DNA of 64,000 nucleotides from Planctomycetota bacterium (GCA_020851795.1 JADZCA010000038.1:1-64000); one strand, 5' to 3'. Numbered from the stretch's first letter, positions 47,689 through 56,640 are shown. The notes: generated from the letters alone by a model not told the origin. Made by a program: numbers and translations.

Positions 47689-48576
47689 CTACGTCGCCTC
47701 GCCGAGCGCGCCCCGCAGCGCGCCCGCGAGCGCGACGAGCGGCTCGTCGTCGCGCCCGTGGCGCGTCGAGAGGTGGAGCGACCACCGCGGGAGCGCCAGC
47801 CCGTCGGTGCGCAGCGCGACGAGCCGTCCCGCCTCGAGCTCCGCGCGCACCGCCACGCGCGGGAGCAGGCTCACGCCCGCCCCCGCCTCGACGAGCGCCT
47901 TCGCGAGGTCGATGGGGCTCGCTTCGGTCCACGTCGGCGGGACGGGCGCGTCCCCGCGCACGTCGTCGAGGAAGCGCGCGTAGGCCGGCCCCCACGACGA
48001 CGTCAGCAGCGCCGCCGACCGCAATGCCGCGGCGTCCACCGGGCGGCGCGCGAGCGCCGACCGCGGCGCGCCCACCAGCACCATCGGGCGACTCCCGTGG
48101 CCGAGCCGGACTACGCGCGGGTGGATCAGCGGGGCCGACGTCACGGCGAGGTCCACCGTCCCCGCGAGCAGCAGCCCGAGCGCGTCGTCGGAGTGGACCG
48201 AGCGCACCGCCACCTCGACGTCGGCGCGCCGCGCCCGGAACGCCACGAACGCCGGCGCGAGGCAGTACGCGCCCGCCGTGACGCAGACGGCGAGCTCGAG
48301 GCGCGCGGCGAGCCCGCTCGCCGCCGCGCGTACGCGCCCCCGCGCGGCGTCGCGCGCGGCGCGCACCGACGGCAGCGCGGCTGCCGCAGCCCGCCCGGCG
48401 GCGGTGAGTTCGACGCCGCGGCCCCGACGGCGGTAGAGCGGCGTCCCGAGCTCGCGCTCGAGGGCACGCAGGCGCTCGCTCGCGGTGGCCTGCGCACACC
48501 GCACGAGGTCGGCCGCGCCCGTGACGCTGCGGGCGCGGACCAGCGCGAGGAAGGTGTCCACCTGCTCGTCGGTCAT
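47689..48576 (-). CDS. LysR-family transcriptional regulator
   Basis: 295 aa from ATG 48576 (MTDEQVDTFLALVRARSVTG). N-terminal winged helix: FLALVRARSVTGAADLVRCA, ERLRALERELGTPLYRRRGR. The C-terminal substrate-binding domain shows LELAVCVTAGAYCLAPAFVA and GAGVSLLPRVAV. Divergent from a methyltransferase gene with operator-like palindromes between them. Effector unknown. Confidence 0.9.
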   Translation of the reverse strand: MTDEQVDTFLALVRARSVTGAADLVRCAQATASERLRALERELGTPLYRRRGRGVELTAAGRAAAAALPSVRAARDAARGRVRAAASGLAARLELAVCVTAGAYCLAPAFVAFRARRADVEVAVRSVHSDDALGLLLAGTVDLAVTSAPLIHPRVVRLGHGSRPMVLVGAPRSALARRPVDAAALRSAALLTSSWGPAYARFLDDVRGDAPVPPTWTEASPIDLAKALVEAGAGVSLLPRVAVRAELEAGRLVALRTDGLALPRWSLHLSTRHGRDDEPLVALAGALRGALGEAT

Positions 48577-48586
48577 GCGCGTTCGT

Positions 48587-48624
48587 TCCGATGTTCTACC
48601 GTATTCCATCGGACATTCCGATGG
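48587..48624. promoter_or_regulatory. Palindromic operator between LysR and methyltransferase genes
   Basis: Three copies of one half-site: TCCGATG (48587), CCATCGGA (48606) and TCCGATGG (48617). The last two form a perfect 8-bp inverted repeat with spacer CAT. The AT-richer region between the divergent starts suggests overlapping promoters. Likely LysR binding site. Confidence 0.55.
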
Positions 48625-48697
48625 GTTGTGACGGCCCTCCCCCGTGGCACGGGCCGCCGACGCGCCTACGCTCCCCTCGGCTCCCGGAGGACGCGCC

Positions 48698-49453
48698 ATG
48701 CCTGAGGACGCCCGGTCGGTGTTCACGGAACGTGCCGCGTGGTACGCGCAGAGCACGGTGCACCGCGACCCGGCCTCGCTCGCGCGACTCGTGGCGTGGG
48801 CGGCCCCGGCCCCGACGGCGCGGGTGCTCGACGTCGGCACCGGCACGGGGCACCTCGCGCTCGCGCTGGCCCCGCACGTCGCCCACGTCACGGGGCTCGA
48901 CCCGACGCCCGCGATGCTGCGCGAGGCGCAGGCCGAAGCCGGCCGTCGCGGCCTCTCGAACGTGGACTTCGTGCTCGGGGACGCCGAGGCGCTGCGCGCC
49001 CCGGACGGCGCGTTCGACCTCGTCACGTGCCGCCGCGCGGCGCACCACGTCCGCGACCTCCCGCGCGCGCTCGCGGAGGTGTGCCGCGTGCTGCGGCCCG
49101 GCGGGCGCTTCCTCCTCGACGACCGCAGCGTCCCCGAGGGCCCCGAGGTGGACCGCCTCCAGAACGAGCTCGACGTGCTGCACGACCCGTCCCACGTCCG
49201 CGAGCGCCCGCCGAGCGAGTGGCGGGCGCTGCTCGAGGCCGCGGGGCTGCGCCTCGCGAGGCTCGAGACCTACGAGGCGTCGCGCCCGTTCGAGGGCTTC
49301 TGGTCCACGGCGCGCCCCGCCGACGCCGCACGGATGCGTGCGCTCGCCGCCGCGTGGACGCCCGAGGAGCGCCGGGCCATGGGCGCCAACCCCGTGGGCG
49401 AGGTCGAGCGCACCACCCACTGGTTCCTCACGGCGCTCGCCGAACGACCCTGA
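48698..49453 (+). CDS. SAM-dependent methyltransferase, class I
   Basis: 251 aa from ATG 48698 behind CGGAGGACGCGCC. Rossmann-type methyltransferase: motif I VLDVGTGTGHLALALAPHV, motif II around VTGLDPTPAML, FDLVTCRRAAHHVRDL and VLRPGGRFLLDDRS (post motif III). UbiE/COQ5-like or small-molecule methyltransferase; substrate unknown. Divergent from LysR, its likely regulator. Confidence 0.88.
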   Translation: MPEDARSVFTERAAWYAQSTVHRDPASLARLVAWAAPAPTARVLDVGTGTGHLALALAPHVAHVTGLDPTPAMLREAQAEAGRRGLSNVDFVLGDAEALRAPDGAFDLVTCRRAAHHVRDLPRALAEVCRVLRPGGRFLLDDRSVPEGPEVDRLQNELDVLHDPSHVRERPPSEWRALLEAAGLRLARLETYEASRPFEGFWSTARPADAARMRALAAAWTPEERRAMGANPVGEVERTTHWFLTALAERP

Positions 49454-49480
49454 GGCCACCGGAGGCGTCCGCGAACCGCC

Positions 49481-49501
49481 CCCCGCGCCGGCGGCGCGGG
49501 G
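49481..49501 (+). terminator. Hairpin after the methyltransferase gene
   Basis: Perfect 9-bp stem CCCCGCGCC / GGCGCGGGG with loop GGC, 28 bp past the methyltransferase stop. Confidence 0.5.
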
Positions 49502-49555
49502 CCCGCGGCGGTAGGCTGGGCGCCGTCGGGGACGGCCCGACGACGGAGCGGGTGC

Positions 49556-49948
49556 ATGACGGATCCCGTCGGAGCGAAGGTCACGGGCGTCGCCTACCCG
49601 ACGCTCTACGTCGCCGACCTCGCGGCGGCACGCGCCCACTGGGAGCGCATCCTCGGCCCGGTCGCGTACGAGGAGCAGGGGCTGTGCGGCCTGCGCCTCG
49701 GCGACACCTGGCTGACCCTGATGGACGCGCGCCACGGCCCCCATCCGGGCGGCGGGACCCGCAACGCGGAGCTCGCGCTGCGCGTCGCCAGCGCCGCCGA
49801 CGTGGACCGGCTCCACGCGTGGCTCGTCGGGCAGGGCGCGAAGACGGTGATCGCCCCCGCCGACACGCGCATGTACGAGCCGATGCGGTACGCGTGCGTG
49901 GACGACCCGTTCGGGCTGCGCGTCGGCGTGTACTTCCCGCAGCCCTGA
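49556..49948 (+). CDS. VOC-superfamily (glyoxalase/bleomycin-resistance fold) protein
   Basis: 130 aa, one glyoxalase-fold unit: AYPTLYVADLAAARAHWERI (start strand and helix), LRLGDTWLTLMDARHG and DDPFGLRVGVYFPQP at the end, where metal ligands usually sit. His/Glu ligands are only partly evident, so enzyme activity is uncertain. GGAG precedes the ATG. It ends 33 bp before the hairpin that abuts repeat copy C. Confidence 0.85.
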   Translation: MTDPVGAKVTGVAYPTLYVADLAAARAHWERILGPVAYEEQGLCGLRLGDTWLTLMDARHGPHPGGGTRNAELALRVASAADVDRLHAWLVGQGAKTVIAPADTRMYEPMRYACVDDPFGLRVGVYFPQP

Positions 49949-49981
49949 CGCCGACACCGACCGTCGGGTCCGCCGAACGAA

Positions 49982-50014
49982 CGCGGGGGCGCGGACGTCG
50001 TCCGCGCCCCCGCG
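49982..50014 (+). terminator. 15-bp perfect hairpin abutting repeat copy C
   Basis: CGCGGGGGCGCGGAC / GTCCGCGCCCCCGCG with loop GTC, 33 bp past the VOC gene stop and touching the first base of copy C. The strongest simple hairpin in the window; likely VOC-gene terminator. Confidence 0.65.
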
Positions 50015-50249
50015 AGCCCGCCGAACCCACGAACGACGAGGCCCGTCGAGCGCCGGACGCCCGTCCGGCCCCCGTCGGGGCTCGCGGATTCGGCCCGGGC
50101 GCGCGTCGGACGCGACGACGGCGTGTTCTGGCACCACGCCGAGGAGCGGACGACGCGTGGCGACACGCACCGAATCGCCGGCGGGTCCTGCGTCACGCCC
50201 GGGCCGAAGACGCCGCCCCGACCTCGTCGGCTCGTGAGTTCGGCGGGCT
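50015..50249. repeat. Stop-capping structured repeat, copy C
   Basis: 235 bp. Arms AGCCCGCCGAACCCACGA / TCGTGAGTTCGGCGGGCT with one mismatch that would be a G-U pair in minus-strand RNA. Nested pair CGCGTCG (50102) / CGACGCG (50151) and core hairpin GGCGTG-TTCTGGCAC-CACGCC (50120-50140). It occupies the gap between two convergent genes: 25 bp from the DUF1254 gene stop (50274-50276) and next to the VOC-gene hairpin. Confidence 0.88.
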
Positions 50250-50273
50250 GGGCGAACCGCGTGTGCGGTCGCG

Positions 50274-51704
50274 TTACGGCACGCGACGCACGGCCGGCGG
50301 CACCCAGCGGCCGTCGAGGGCGTGCGGCTTGGGCGCGTAGAGGCGCATCGTGATGCCGAGCACGCCCGACGCCGGCGACGGCAGCCAGTTGGACTCGAGG
50401 TCCTTGCCCGGGCTCGCGTGCTGGATGAGCAGGTCGAGCGAGCCGTCCGCGTTGAACTTCAGCGCGTCCCGGTCCCCGATGGCGAAGCGGTTGATCGGGT
50501 TGGCGACCTGGAAGCCCTCGGCGTCGTACATGGTCAGCGACCAGAACGCGCCCACCGGCGGGACCTCGCCCTTCTCGAAGTGGAGGACGTACTTCTGGTC
50601 GCCCTGCAGCGGCTTGCCCTCGGCGTCCACGAGGAGCATCGGGTAGATCGCGTCGTCGGGCTGGTTGGCGCCGAGGCCGGCCATCGCGACGATCGCGCGC
50701 TTGAGGTAGTAGTTCCCGTACACGCCCATCGTGTCGGTGTTCATCTGCCAGCCGTTGACCACGCGCGCCACCGTGGGGAGCTTCGCGAGCATCTGCTTGA
50801 GCCCCTCGGCGGGCACGCGGTCGAGCGCGCCCCGGACGACGGGGTCGAGCGCGGCGGGGTCGAACGAACGACCGACCTCGATGCCGATGCGGCGCAGGCG
50901 GGCGACGGTCGACCAGTCGGTGACGTGGGGCGGGTTGCGCTTCATCAGCTCCGCGGCGAGGCGGAAGTACTCGGTGCCCTTCATGCCGTTGACCTGGTCG
51001 AGCGGCGGCGTCTTCATGTCCACGCTCGGGTCGATCGTCGCCTTCGGCGGCGTGGCGGTCTTGCCCCACTGCGAGAGCGGGGTGATCCGGTAGCCGTCCT
51101 GCACCTTGTGCACGGCGTCGTAGTCGGCCGGGCCGTTGGTCTGCGTGCGGCCGATGATCCACACGTAGGACGTGGGGGCGTCGATGCGCTGCACGCCGGC
51201 GGGCAGCGTGCCGGTCCAGCCGGGCGGCACGACCGCCCAGCTCGCCGCACCCGTGCCGGTGGTGCGCTTGCCCGGGCTCGCGAACACGTCCGACCACATG
51301 TCGAGCATCGGCAGGAGGTAGTAGCGGCCGCCCGTGTCGGGCGCCGTGACGATCATCGGCTCGGTCGTCAGGTCGAGCCACCCCGACGAGTAGAGCGTGT
51401 CGAAGTTGGGGCGCACGACCGCGCGGAAGCTCGCCGGCGGGTACTCCCGCATGTGGCAGAACTCGTTCATCGGGCCGTGGCCCGGCAGCTTGCCGGCCTC
51501 GAGGTTGGTCGAGACGCGACGCGTCACTTCCATCGAGACGAGCGAGTAGAAGTAGTGGTAGGCCTCGATCCCGATCTCGAGGGCCTCGGCCTCGGTGACC
51601 GGCGCGGCGGCCGGCTCGCCCGCGGCGGCGGACGGCCCGCGCGCTCCCCCGACGGATCCCGCGGCGACCGCGGCGACGACGACCCAGGACAACGCTCGAC
51701 GCAT
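50274..51704 (-). CDS. Exported DUF1254/DUF1214 protein
   Basis: 476 aa. Signal peptide (MRRALSWVVVAAVAAGSVGG). The N-terminal DUF1254 half has EAYHYFYSLVSMEVTRRVST, PNFDTLYSSGWLDLTTEPM and GRYYLLPMLDMWSDVFASPG. The C-terminal DUF1214 half has YYLKRAIVAMAGLGANQPDD, AFWSLTMYDAEGFQVANPIN and MRLYAPKPHALDGRWVPPAV. The two-domain family is widespread and of unknown biochemical role. AAGGAG precedes the ATG. Confidence 0.92.
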   Translation of the reverse strand: MRRALSWVVVAAVAAGSVGGARGPSAAAGEPAAAPVTEAEALEIGIEAYHYFYSLVSMEVTRRVSTNLEAGKLPGHGPMNEFCHMREYPPASFRAVVRPNFDTLYSSGWLDLTTEPMIVTAPDTGGRYYLLPMLDMWSDVFASPGKRTTGTGAASWAVVPPGWTGTLPAGVQRIDAPTSYVWIIGRTQTNGPADYDAVHKVQDGYRITPLSQWGKTATPPKATIDPSVDMKTPPLDQVNGMKGTEYFRLAAELMKRNPPHVTDWSTVARLRRIGIEVGRSFDPAALDPVVRGALDRVPAEGLKQMLAKLPTVARVVNGWQMNTDTMGVYGNYYLKRAIVAMAGLGANQPDDAIYPMLLVDAEGKPLQGDQKYVLHFEKGEVPPVGAFWSLTMYDAEGFQVANPINRFAIGDRDALKFNADGSLDLLIQHASPGKDLESNWLPSPASGVLGITMRLYAPKPHALDGRWVPPAVRRVP

Positions 51705-51906
51705 GGAGGCTCCTTCACGGGGGGCGCCCGGGCGGCATGCCCGGCGCTCGTCCCGACCCGCGACCGAATCTAGCGGCGGCGTCCGCCGCTGGCGCCGCGA
51801 GCGCGAGCGGATCCGACGCCCTTGCGACTTTCGGATACCGCGAGTCCCGCCCGCACACGGCGAGGATCGTCGCCGACCGCAGGCGGGGCCGTCCGGCGAC
51901 GGAGCC

Positions 51907-52830
51907 TCAGCCGTCGGCGAGCGCCTTGCGCACGCGCTCCACCGCCTCGGGGCCGCCGGCGGGCTCTCGAGCCAACGCCGCGGCGAGGCGCGCGCGGGCC
52001 TCGGGACTTTCGCGCGCGATGCGCACGAGCATGTCCGCCGCGGACTCGCTCACGCGCGTCCGGGGGTAGCGGAGCCGCAACAGCAGCCCGTCGGCGGCGT
52101 CGGACACGGGGAAGCCGCGGAAGACGGCGTTCTCGAGGGCGAGGAAGGCGGCGAACCACACCTCGATCTCGCGATACCCGAACGTCGAGTCGAGCTGGAG
52201 CGTCGTGCCCGCCGCGGCGAGGCGCGCGCCGAGCGAGCGCACGAGCCCGCGCGCGTGGCGGCCCTGCTCGCACGAGAGGAACTCCTTCGCCGCCGGGCGC
52301 TGCGAGGGCGCGAACTCGCGCACGCACCACACGCGGTGCTCCTCGGTGGCGAGGTGGAGCAGGTCGGCCGCGGTCTCGACGGCGACGACATCGTCGCGGC
52401 CGCCGAGCAGCTCGGCGTCGACGTCGTCGAACCGACGCTCGTCGAGCCAGCGGTCGGTCAGCGACTCCACGACGTAGCGCATGCGGGTGTAGGCGAGGTC
52501 GCGGGCGACGACCCGGAGCAGGTCGCGCTGGTGCGCCGCCCATCCCTCGCGCACGCTCCCGGGCACCACGCGCTCGCCGCGCCACGCGGAGAACCGCACG
52601 AGGGTCCACGAGGCCGTCGCCGGCACCATCGGCTCGCCGGGGTCCGACTCCTCGCTGTAGTGGTAGACGGTGCCGCAGTCGGGGCACCGGCGGAGGTCGT
52701 CCCCGCAAGCCCGCAACCGCCGGACGTCGTCGGGCGGGGCGACGACCGTGCTCTCCGACGTCACCGAGAGCTTCGGCAAGAGGCGCGCGCAGGGGGCGCA
52801 CTCGTCGTGGAAGAGGGTCGGGCGCTTCAT
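51907..52830 (-). CDS. Hypothetical protein with two Cys motifs
   Basis: 307 aa, not recognised. N-terminal CAPC (residues 11-14) and a zinc-ribbon-like CPDCG (about 49-53), with YHYSEESDPGEP following. The middle is rich in helices (RDLLRVVARDLAYTRMRYVV). The C-terminal 90 residues (EARARLAAALAREPAGG...) look like HEAT-type helices. Cytoplasmic by lack of a signal. GGAG precedes the ATG. The 202 bp to the next gene show nothing notable. Confidence 0.65.
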   Translation of the reverse strand: MKRPTLFHDECAPCARLLPKLSVTSESTVVAPPDDVRRLRACGDDLRRCPDCGTVYHYSEESDPGEPMVPATASWTLVRFSAWRGERVVPGSVREGWAAHQRDLLRVVARDLAYTRMRYVVESLTDRWLDERRFDDVDAELLGGRDDVVAVETAADLLHLATEEHRVWCVREFAPSQRPAAKEFLSCEQGRHARGLVRSLGARLAAAGTTLQLDSTFGYREIEVWFAAFLALENAVFRGFPVSDAADGLLLRLRYPRTRVSESAADMLVRIARESPEARARLAAALAREPAGGPEAVERVRKALADG

Positions 52831-52936
52831 CGGGCTCCGGGCGATGCGTGCCGGGCACGCGAGACCGCGACGCCTACGATCGCACCCGCCCGCGCGATCG
52901 ACGAACGGCGAGGGCCCGCGAGCGGGGCCCGCCGGC

Positions 52937-53437
52937 TCAGCGCCAGACGGCGGCGAGCGCGACCGCGGACGCGTACAGCCCGAGGGCGTACGCGGTGTGC
53001 GTCGCGAGGTTGCGCAGCCGCGTCGCGCGCGGGTCGGGGGTCCTCGACCCCGCGAGCCCCGCGCCCATCGCCGGCTGCATGACGAACCACGGGGCGACGA
53101 TCGTCCCGATCCCGACCACGATCGGCGGCCCGATCGTCGGCGAGCGCGCCCAGCCGGGACCCCAGATCGCGAGGAGGACGAAGGCGAACGTCACGCCGAT
53201 CGCGTAGTGCGCCGCCCACCCGAGCGGCCGCTCGCCGCGGACCGGCGCGGCGGCCGCGATCCGCGCGTGCGCGAAACGGCCGCGGGCGCAGTGGCCGATC
53301 CAGCGCCCGAGCAGGGCGTAGTCGAGGCCCTGGATGCCGAAGGCCCGGCGGGCGACGAGCCCCCACAGGTCCATCGCGGCCGCGCCGCCGATCCCGAGGA
53401 TCGTGGCGCGCGCAGCCAGCTCGACGGCTTCCGTCAC
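52937..53437 (-). CDS. DUF2938 membrane protein
   Basis: 166 aa, GTG start with GGAG upstream. About four transmembrane helices. Matches the DUF2938 pattern: GIGGAAAMDLWGLVARRAFG, LDYALLGRWIGHCARGRFAH, GERPLGWAAHYAIGVTFAFV and WFVMQPAMGAGLAGSRTPDP. Function unknown. It precedes the hypothetical gene at 51907 in the same direction. Confidence 0.88.
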   Translation of the reverse strand: MTEAVELAARATILGIGGAAAMDLWGLVARRAFGIQGLDYALLGRWIGHCARGRFAHARIAAAAPVRGERPLGWAAHYAIGVTFAFVLLAIWGPGWARSPTIGPPIVVGIGTIVAPWFVMQPAMGAGLAGSRTPDPRATRLRNLATHTAYALGLYASAVALAAVWR

Positions 53438-53520
53438 GACGTGCTCCGCTCCGGCGGGGGGACGCAGACGCTACACCGCGCCGCAGCGGGCGGGCGCCGT
53501 CGGCTCGCGCGGTCACCGGG

Positions 53521-54942
53521 CTACCCGCGCGCGGCGTCCCTCGGGATCCGGACGAGCCGCCGCACCGACGCAACCTCGACGTCGCCGTCGAGCTCGGCCG
53601 CGTCGAAGCGCGGGCCGTACGAGCCGCGCGTGCGCTCGAGGCGCGCGGGCCGGTCGCCCTGGGCGTCCGCCCACTGGTACGACCGCGTCTTGAAGCGCAC
53701 GAACCGGCGCATCGGGCTCTGCGCGAGGAGCGCGTCGAAGGAGGCGTCGCGCTGGTCGGCGTCCTCGAGCGCGGCGTCGAGGGTCCTCGGGTCCACCCGC
53801 CAGCGGAGGCGCTCACCGAGCTGGACGAACCCCGTGGGCGTGACGGCGCGGGCCACGTGGCCCGTGGCGCCGCACGTGCCGATCGTCCGCTCCCAGCGCC
53901 CGAGCGGGGCTGGCACCGTCGGCGAGCCCTCGAGCGGGAGGATCACGCGCGGGACGCTCTCGACCGTGATCGCCGGCAGCTCGACGTCGGGCGTGGGGCC
54001 GGTCAGCCGCACGAGCCCGCCGCCGAGGTCGGTCAGGCCCGGCGGCGCATCGGGCTCGGGCTCGGCGTCGTCCTCGCGCACCCACGGGTGGTCGGACTCC
54101 CACGGCGCGAGGTCGTCCTCCCGGACCGGCCGGCCGCGTCGCAACAAGGTCCCGTCGTCGTCGTAGTCGTCCCACGCGGTCTGGTGCTGCCTCGACGGCA
54201 CGGGAGGCGCCTGCTCGACCGCGCGCTCGAACGCCACGGTCGCCTCGTCGAGCGTCCGCCCCCAGCCGAGCGCGGAGCCCGCGATCCCGTCCACGACGAG
54301 GTGGCGCGCGGTGGCGGGGACGCGTCCGTCGTAGAGCGCGCGACGCGCCGACGCGAGTCCTTGGAGCCACGCGCCGACGGGGCCGCACGGCACGGGCACG
54401 GGCCACGTGATGCGCCCCGGTCCGTGCCGGCCGGGGTCGAGCGCGGCGATCACGTCGGCGACGAGCTCGGCCGACTGCGCGCGACGCGACGCGAGCGCCG
54501 CGAGGAGCTCGCCGAGGCGGTTGGGGACGAGGTCGTTGAGCGACGTCTCCGTCGCCGTGCCGTCGTCGCCGTACAGCACGCTGACCCGAGCGGTGCCGTC
54601 GTAGACCTCGACCTCGGCGCGCCCGAGGCCGCGCAGGCGGCGCGCGCGTCCCGCCGGCGCCTCGCGCTCGGGGACGACCTCGCCGGTCCGCGTGTCCACC
54701 GTGGGGCTGACCCAGCCGATGCGCCCCGCCGTCGAGAGCTGCGCGACCGGCCACGGCACGACGCGGCCCGCATCGACGACGTCGCGGCGGAACAGCTTGA
54801 AGAGGGTGCGCCCGTTCTCGGTCGTCACGACCGCTTGGTCGCCGAGGAGGTCCACGAGCAGGTCGAACAGCAGCTCCGCGTGCCTCGACGTCGGGAGGCT
54901 CGCGCGCAGGGCGTGGGCGACGGGGACGAGGGACTCGGGCAC
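53521..54942 (-). CDS. Hypothetical cytoplasmic protein
   Basis: 473 aa, GTG start, no signal or membrane segment. Not recognised. Acidic, beta-rich; a central stretch HQTAWDDYDDDGTLLRRGRP and DLAPWESDHPWVREDDAEPE is highly acidic. The C-terminal half has repeated short strands (PAITVESVPRVILPLEG). Coding judged real from its length and low antisense competition. The start is uncertain because no good ribosome site precedes 54942. Confidence 0.6.
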   Translation of the reverse strand: MPESLVPVAHALRASLPTSRHAELLFDLLVDLLGDQAVVTTENGRTLFKLFRRDVVDAGRVVPWPVAQLSTAGRIGWVSPTVDTRTGEVVPEREAPAGRARRLRGLGRAEVEVYDGTARVSVLYGDDGTATETSLNDLVPNRLGELLAALASRRAQSAELVADVIAALDPGRHGPGRITWPVPVPCGPVGAWLQGLASARRALYDGRVPATARHLVVDGIAGSALGWGRTLDEATVAFERAVEQAPPVPSRQHQTAWDDYDDDGTLLRRGRPVREDDLAPWESDHPWVREDDAEPEPDAPPGLTDLGGGLVRLTGPTPDVELPAITVESVPRVILPLEGSPTVPAPLGRWERTIGTCGATGHVARAVTPTGFVQLGERLRWRVDPRTLDAALEDADQRDASFDALLAQSPMRRFVRFKTRSYQWADAQGDRPARLERTRGSYGPRFDAAELDGDVEVASVRRLVRIPRDAARG

Positions 54943-54996
54943 GCCCCGAGGATCCTACGCCCGCGCCGCCGCGGGCAAGGTGCACGGGACGGACGC

Positions 54997-55272
54997 CTAT
55001 CGGGGCCGGCGCCGCGGGTTCCTCGACGTCCCGGGCGGCCGCGTGGCCTGCGTGCGACGTGCGTCGTTCTCGATGGCACGGAGCAGCCGCTCATCGTCCG
55101 CGGTCGACGCACGATCGGAGTCTCGCTCGCGCACGAGCGAGATGACCTTCTCGATCGCGCGTCGCGCGTCGTCGGAGCGGTCGACGAGCCGGAGCATGCC
55201 GGCCATCAACCGGAGGAGCACGATCTGCTCCTCAGGGGTACGGGGGTACGGAGACGCGTACGTTTCCACCAA
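54997..55272 (-). CDS. Small hypothetical protein
   Basis: 91 aa, GTG start. Helical N-terminal part (PEEQIVLLRLMAGMLRLVDR, ARRAIEKVISLVRERDSD) and a basic tail (RNPRRRPR), as for a small DNA- or RNA-associated protein. No family recognised and no clear ribosome binding site. The surrounding 55.0-57.1 kb has slightly lower GC than the rest. Confidence 0.4.
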   Translation of the reverse strand: MVETYASPYPRTPEEQIVLLRLMAGMLRLVDRSDDARRAIEKVISLVRERDSDRASTADDERLLRAIENDARRTQATRPPGTSRNPRRRPR

Positions 55273-55416
55273 ACTCAGCCAATCCCGCCGCGCCTCGAAG
55301 CCCGTCGCTCGCCCGGGCGAAATCGTACCCGCCTCCGTACCTCCCCTGTTCGAAGGCGGGGCCGCCGCTCGCCGAGAGCAGCACCCCGGCGCGCGACGGG
55401 GACGGGCATGACCCCG

Positions 55417-56223
55417 TCAGCTCGTGCGAGCTTGCAGCGCGCGGTACGCGCCGGGCGGATGGCCCACGCTCCGGCGGAACATGTAGACGAATCCGCTCGT
55501 CGAGCGGTAGCCGAGGTCGTAGGCGACCCTCCCGACCGCAAACCCGCGGGCCAGCCGGTCGATCGCCTCGACGACGAGCAGCCTCGTCTTCCACTGCGTG
55601 AACGTCATCCCCGTCTCGCGGGCGAACAGGCGGGCGAGCGTGCGCACGCTCGCTCCCGAGCCCACCGCGGCGTCCTCGATCCGGAGGTCCGCGGACGGCT
55701 CGGCGCTCGCGCGCCGCAACGCGCGCAGCAGCCGCGGGTCCCTCGCGCCCGGCAGGACGTACGGCGCCGACTTCATCAGACGGAGCTCGTCGAGCATCAC
55801 CTGGGCCAGGCGCGCGCCCGGCCCCTCAGGCGGGTACCTGTTCCCGTGCTCGAGGGCACGAAGGACCAGCTGGTCCAGCAGCGCCGTCAAGACGACCGTG
55901 CCGCAGCGCCTGGGCAACGTGGCGGCGTGGGCGGGGTCGACGAAGATCATCCGCGCCGAGACCGCTCCCCGCGAGTAGACCTCATGGTGCAGGCCCGACG
56001 GGATCCAGAGTGCCTGCCCGGTCGGCACGAGCCAGGTTCCGACGTCCGTCGAGGCCCACACCGCTCCTCGGTCGGGGCAGACGATGTGCGCACGCGGATG
56101 GCTGTGCTTGGCGACGCGATGCGGCCCCTCCCTCGTCCACGAGAACGAGAGGATCGGCCGCGCGGCGTCGACGACCCGCCCGAGTTCGGGCGGGTCGAGA
56201 TTCGGCAGATCGTCGACAGACAT
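55417..56223 (-). CDS. AraC-family regulator with cupin sensor domain
   Basis: 268 aa. N-terminal cupin-like segment (KHSHPRAHIVCPDRGAVWAS, TGQALWIPSGLHHEVYSRGA), as in NimR/YdeC-type AraC proteins. C-terminal double HTH: GASVRTLARLFARETGMTFT, QWKTRLLVVEAIDRLARG, VAYDLGYRSTSGFVYMFRRS with VGHPPGAY. Divergent from the small monooxygenase-like gene at 56306 (82 bp), its likely target. Confidence 0.9.
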   Translation of the reverse strand: MSVDDLPNLDPPELGRVVDAARPILSFSWTREGPHRVAKHSHPRAHIVCPDRGAVWASTDVGTWLVPTGQALWIPSGLHHEVYSRGAVSARMIFVDPAHAATLPRRCGTVVLTALLDQLVLRALEHGNRYPPEGPGARLAQVMLDELRLMKSAPYVLPGARDPRLLRALRRASAEPSADLRIEDAAVGSGASVRTLARLFARETGMTFTQWKTRLLVVEAIDRLARGFAVGRVAYDLGYRSTSGFVYMFRRSVGHPPGAYRALQARTS

Positions 56224-56305
56224 TGGCTCAGCCTCGACACGGTGCGGCCGTCGCCACGTCTATGCTCCCTGCGCAGCCGACGAACCACAGCGGAGGATCC
56301 GTGTC

Positions 56306-56632
56306 ATGGCGACAGCGAATGTAGCGAAGCGGGGGCAACTCGTCCACGTCGTCACCCTCGAGTGCAAGGACGAGGAGCGTGCGCGCCGGTGCCTCGATGC
56401 GCTCGCGGCGAAGGGTCGACCGGACGCCCAGGCCCACGGCTGCGTCTCGTACGAGTTCGGCGTGCGGAAGGACAACCCCGCCGCCGTCCACCTCGTCGAG
56501 CGGTGGGACCGCTGGCAGGACCTCGATGCCCTTCTCGTGGAGAAGGTCGTGCCGGCGCTCGATGCCTACAACCAGCTCCTGCAGCGGCCCTTCGACCCGG
56601 CGCGCGACACCGTCCGCATCGAGCTCCGGTAG
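56306..56632 (+). CDS. Antibiotic-biosynthesis-monooxygenase-like (ABM/dimeric barrel) protein
   Basis: 108 aa from ATG 56306 behind CGGAGGATCC; longer in-frame starts have no ribosome site. Dimeric alpha+beta barrel family: LVHVVTLECKDEERARRCLD, HGCVSYEFGVRKDNPAAVHL, VERWDRWQDLDALLVEKVVP. Members include quinol monooxygenases and heme oxygenase-like proteins; activity unknown. Divergent from the cupin-AraC gene, a typical regulator/detoxification pair. Confidence 0.82.
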   Translation: MATANVAKRGQLVHVVTLECKDEERARRCLDALAAKGRPDAQAHGCVSYEFGVRKDNPAAVHLVERWDRWQDLDALLVEKVVPALDAYNQLLQRPFDPARDTVRIELR

Positions 56633-56640
56633 ATCCGCCT

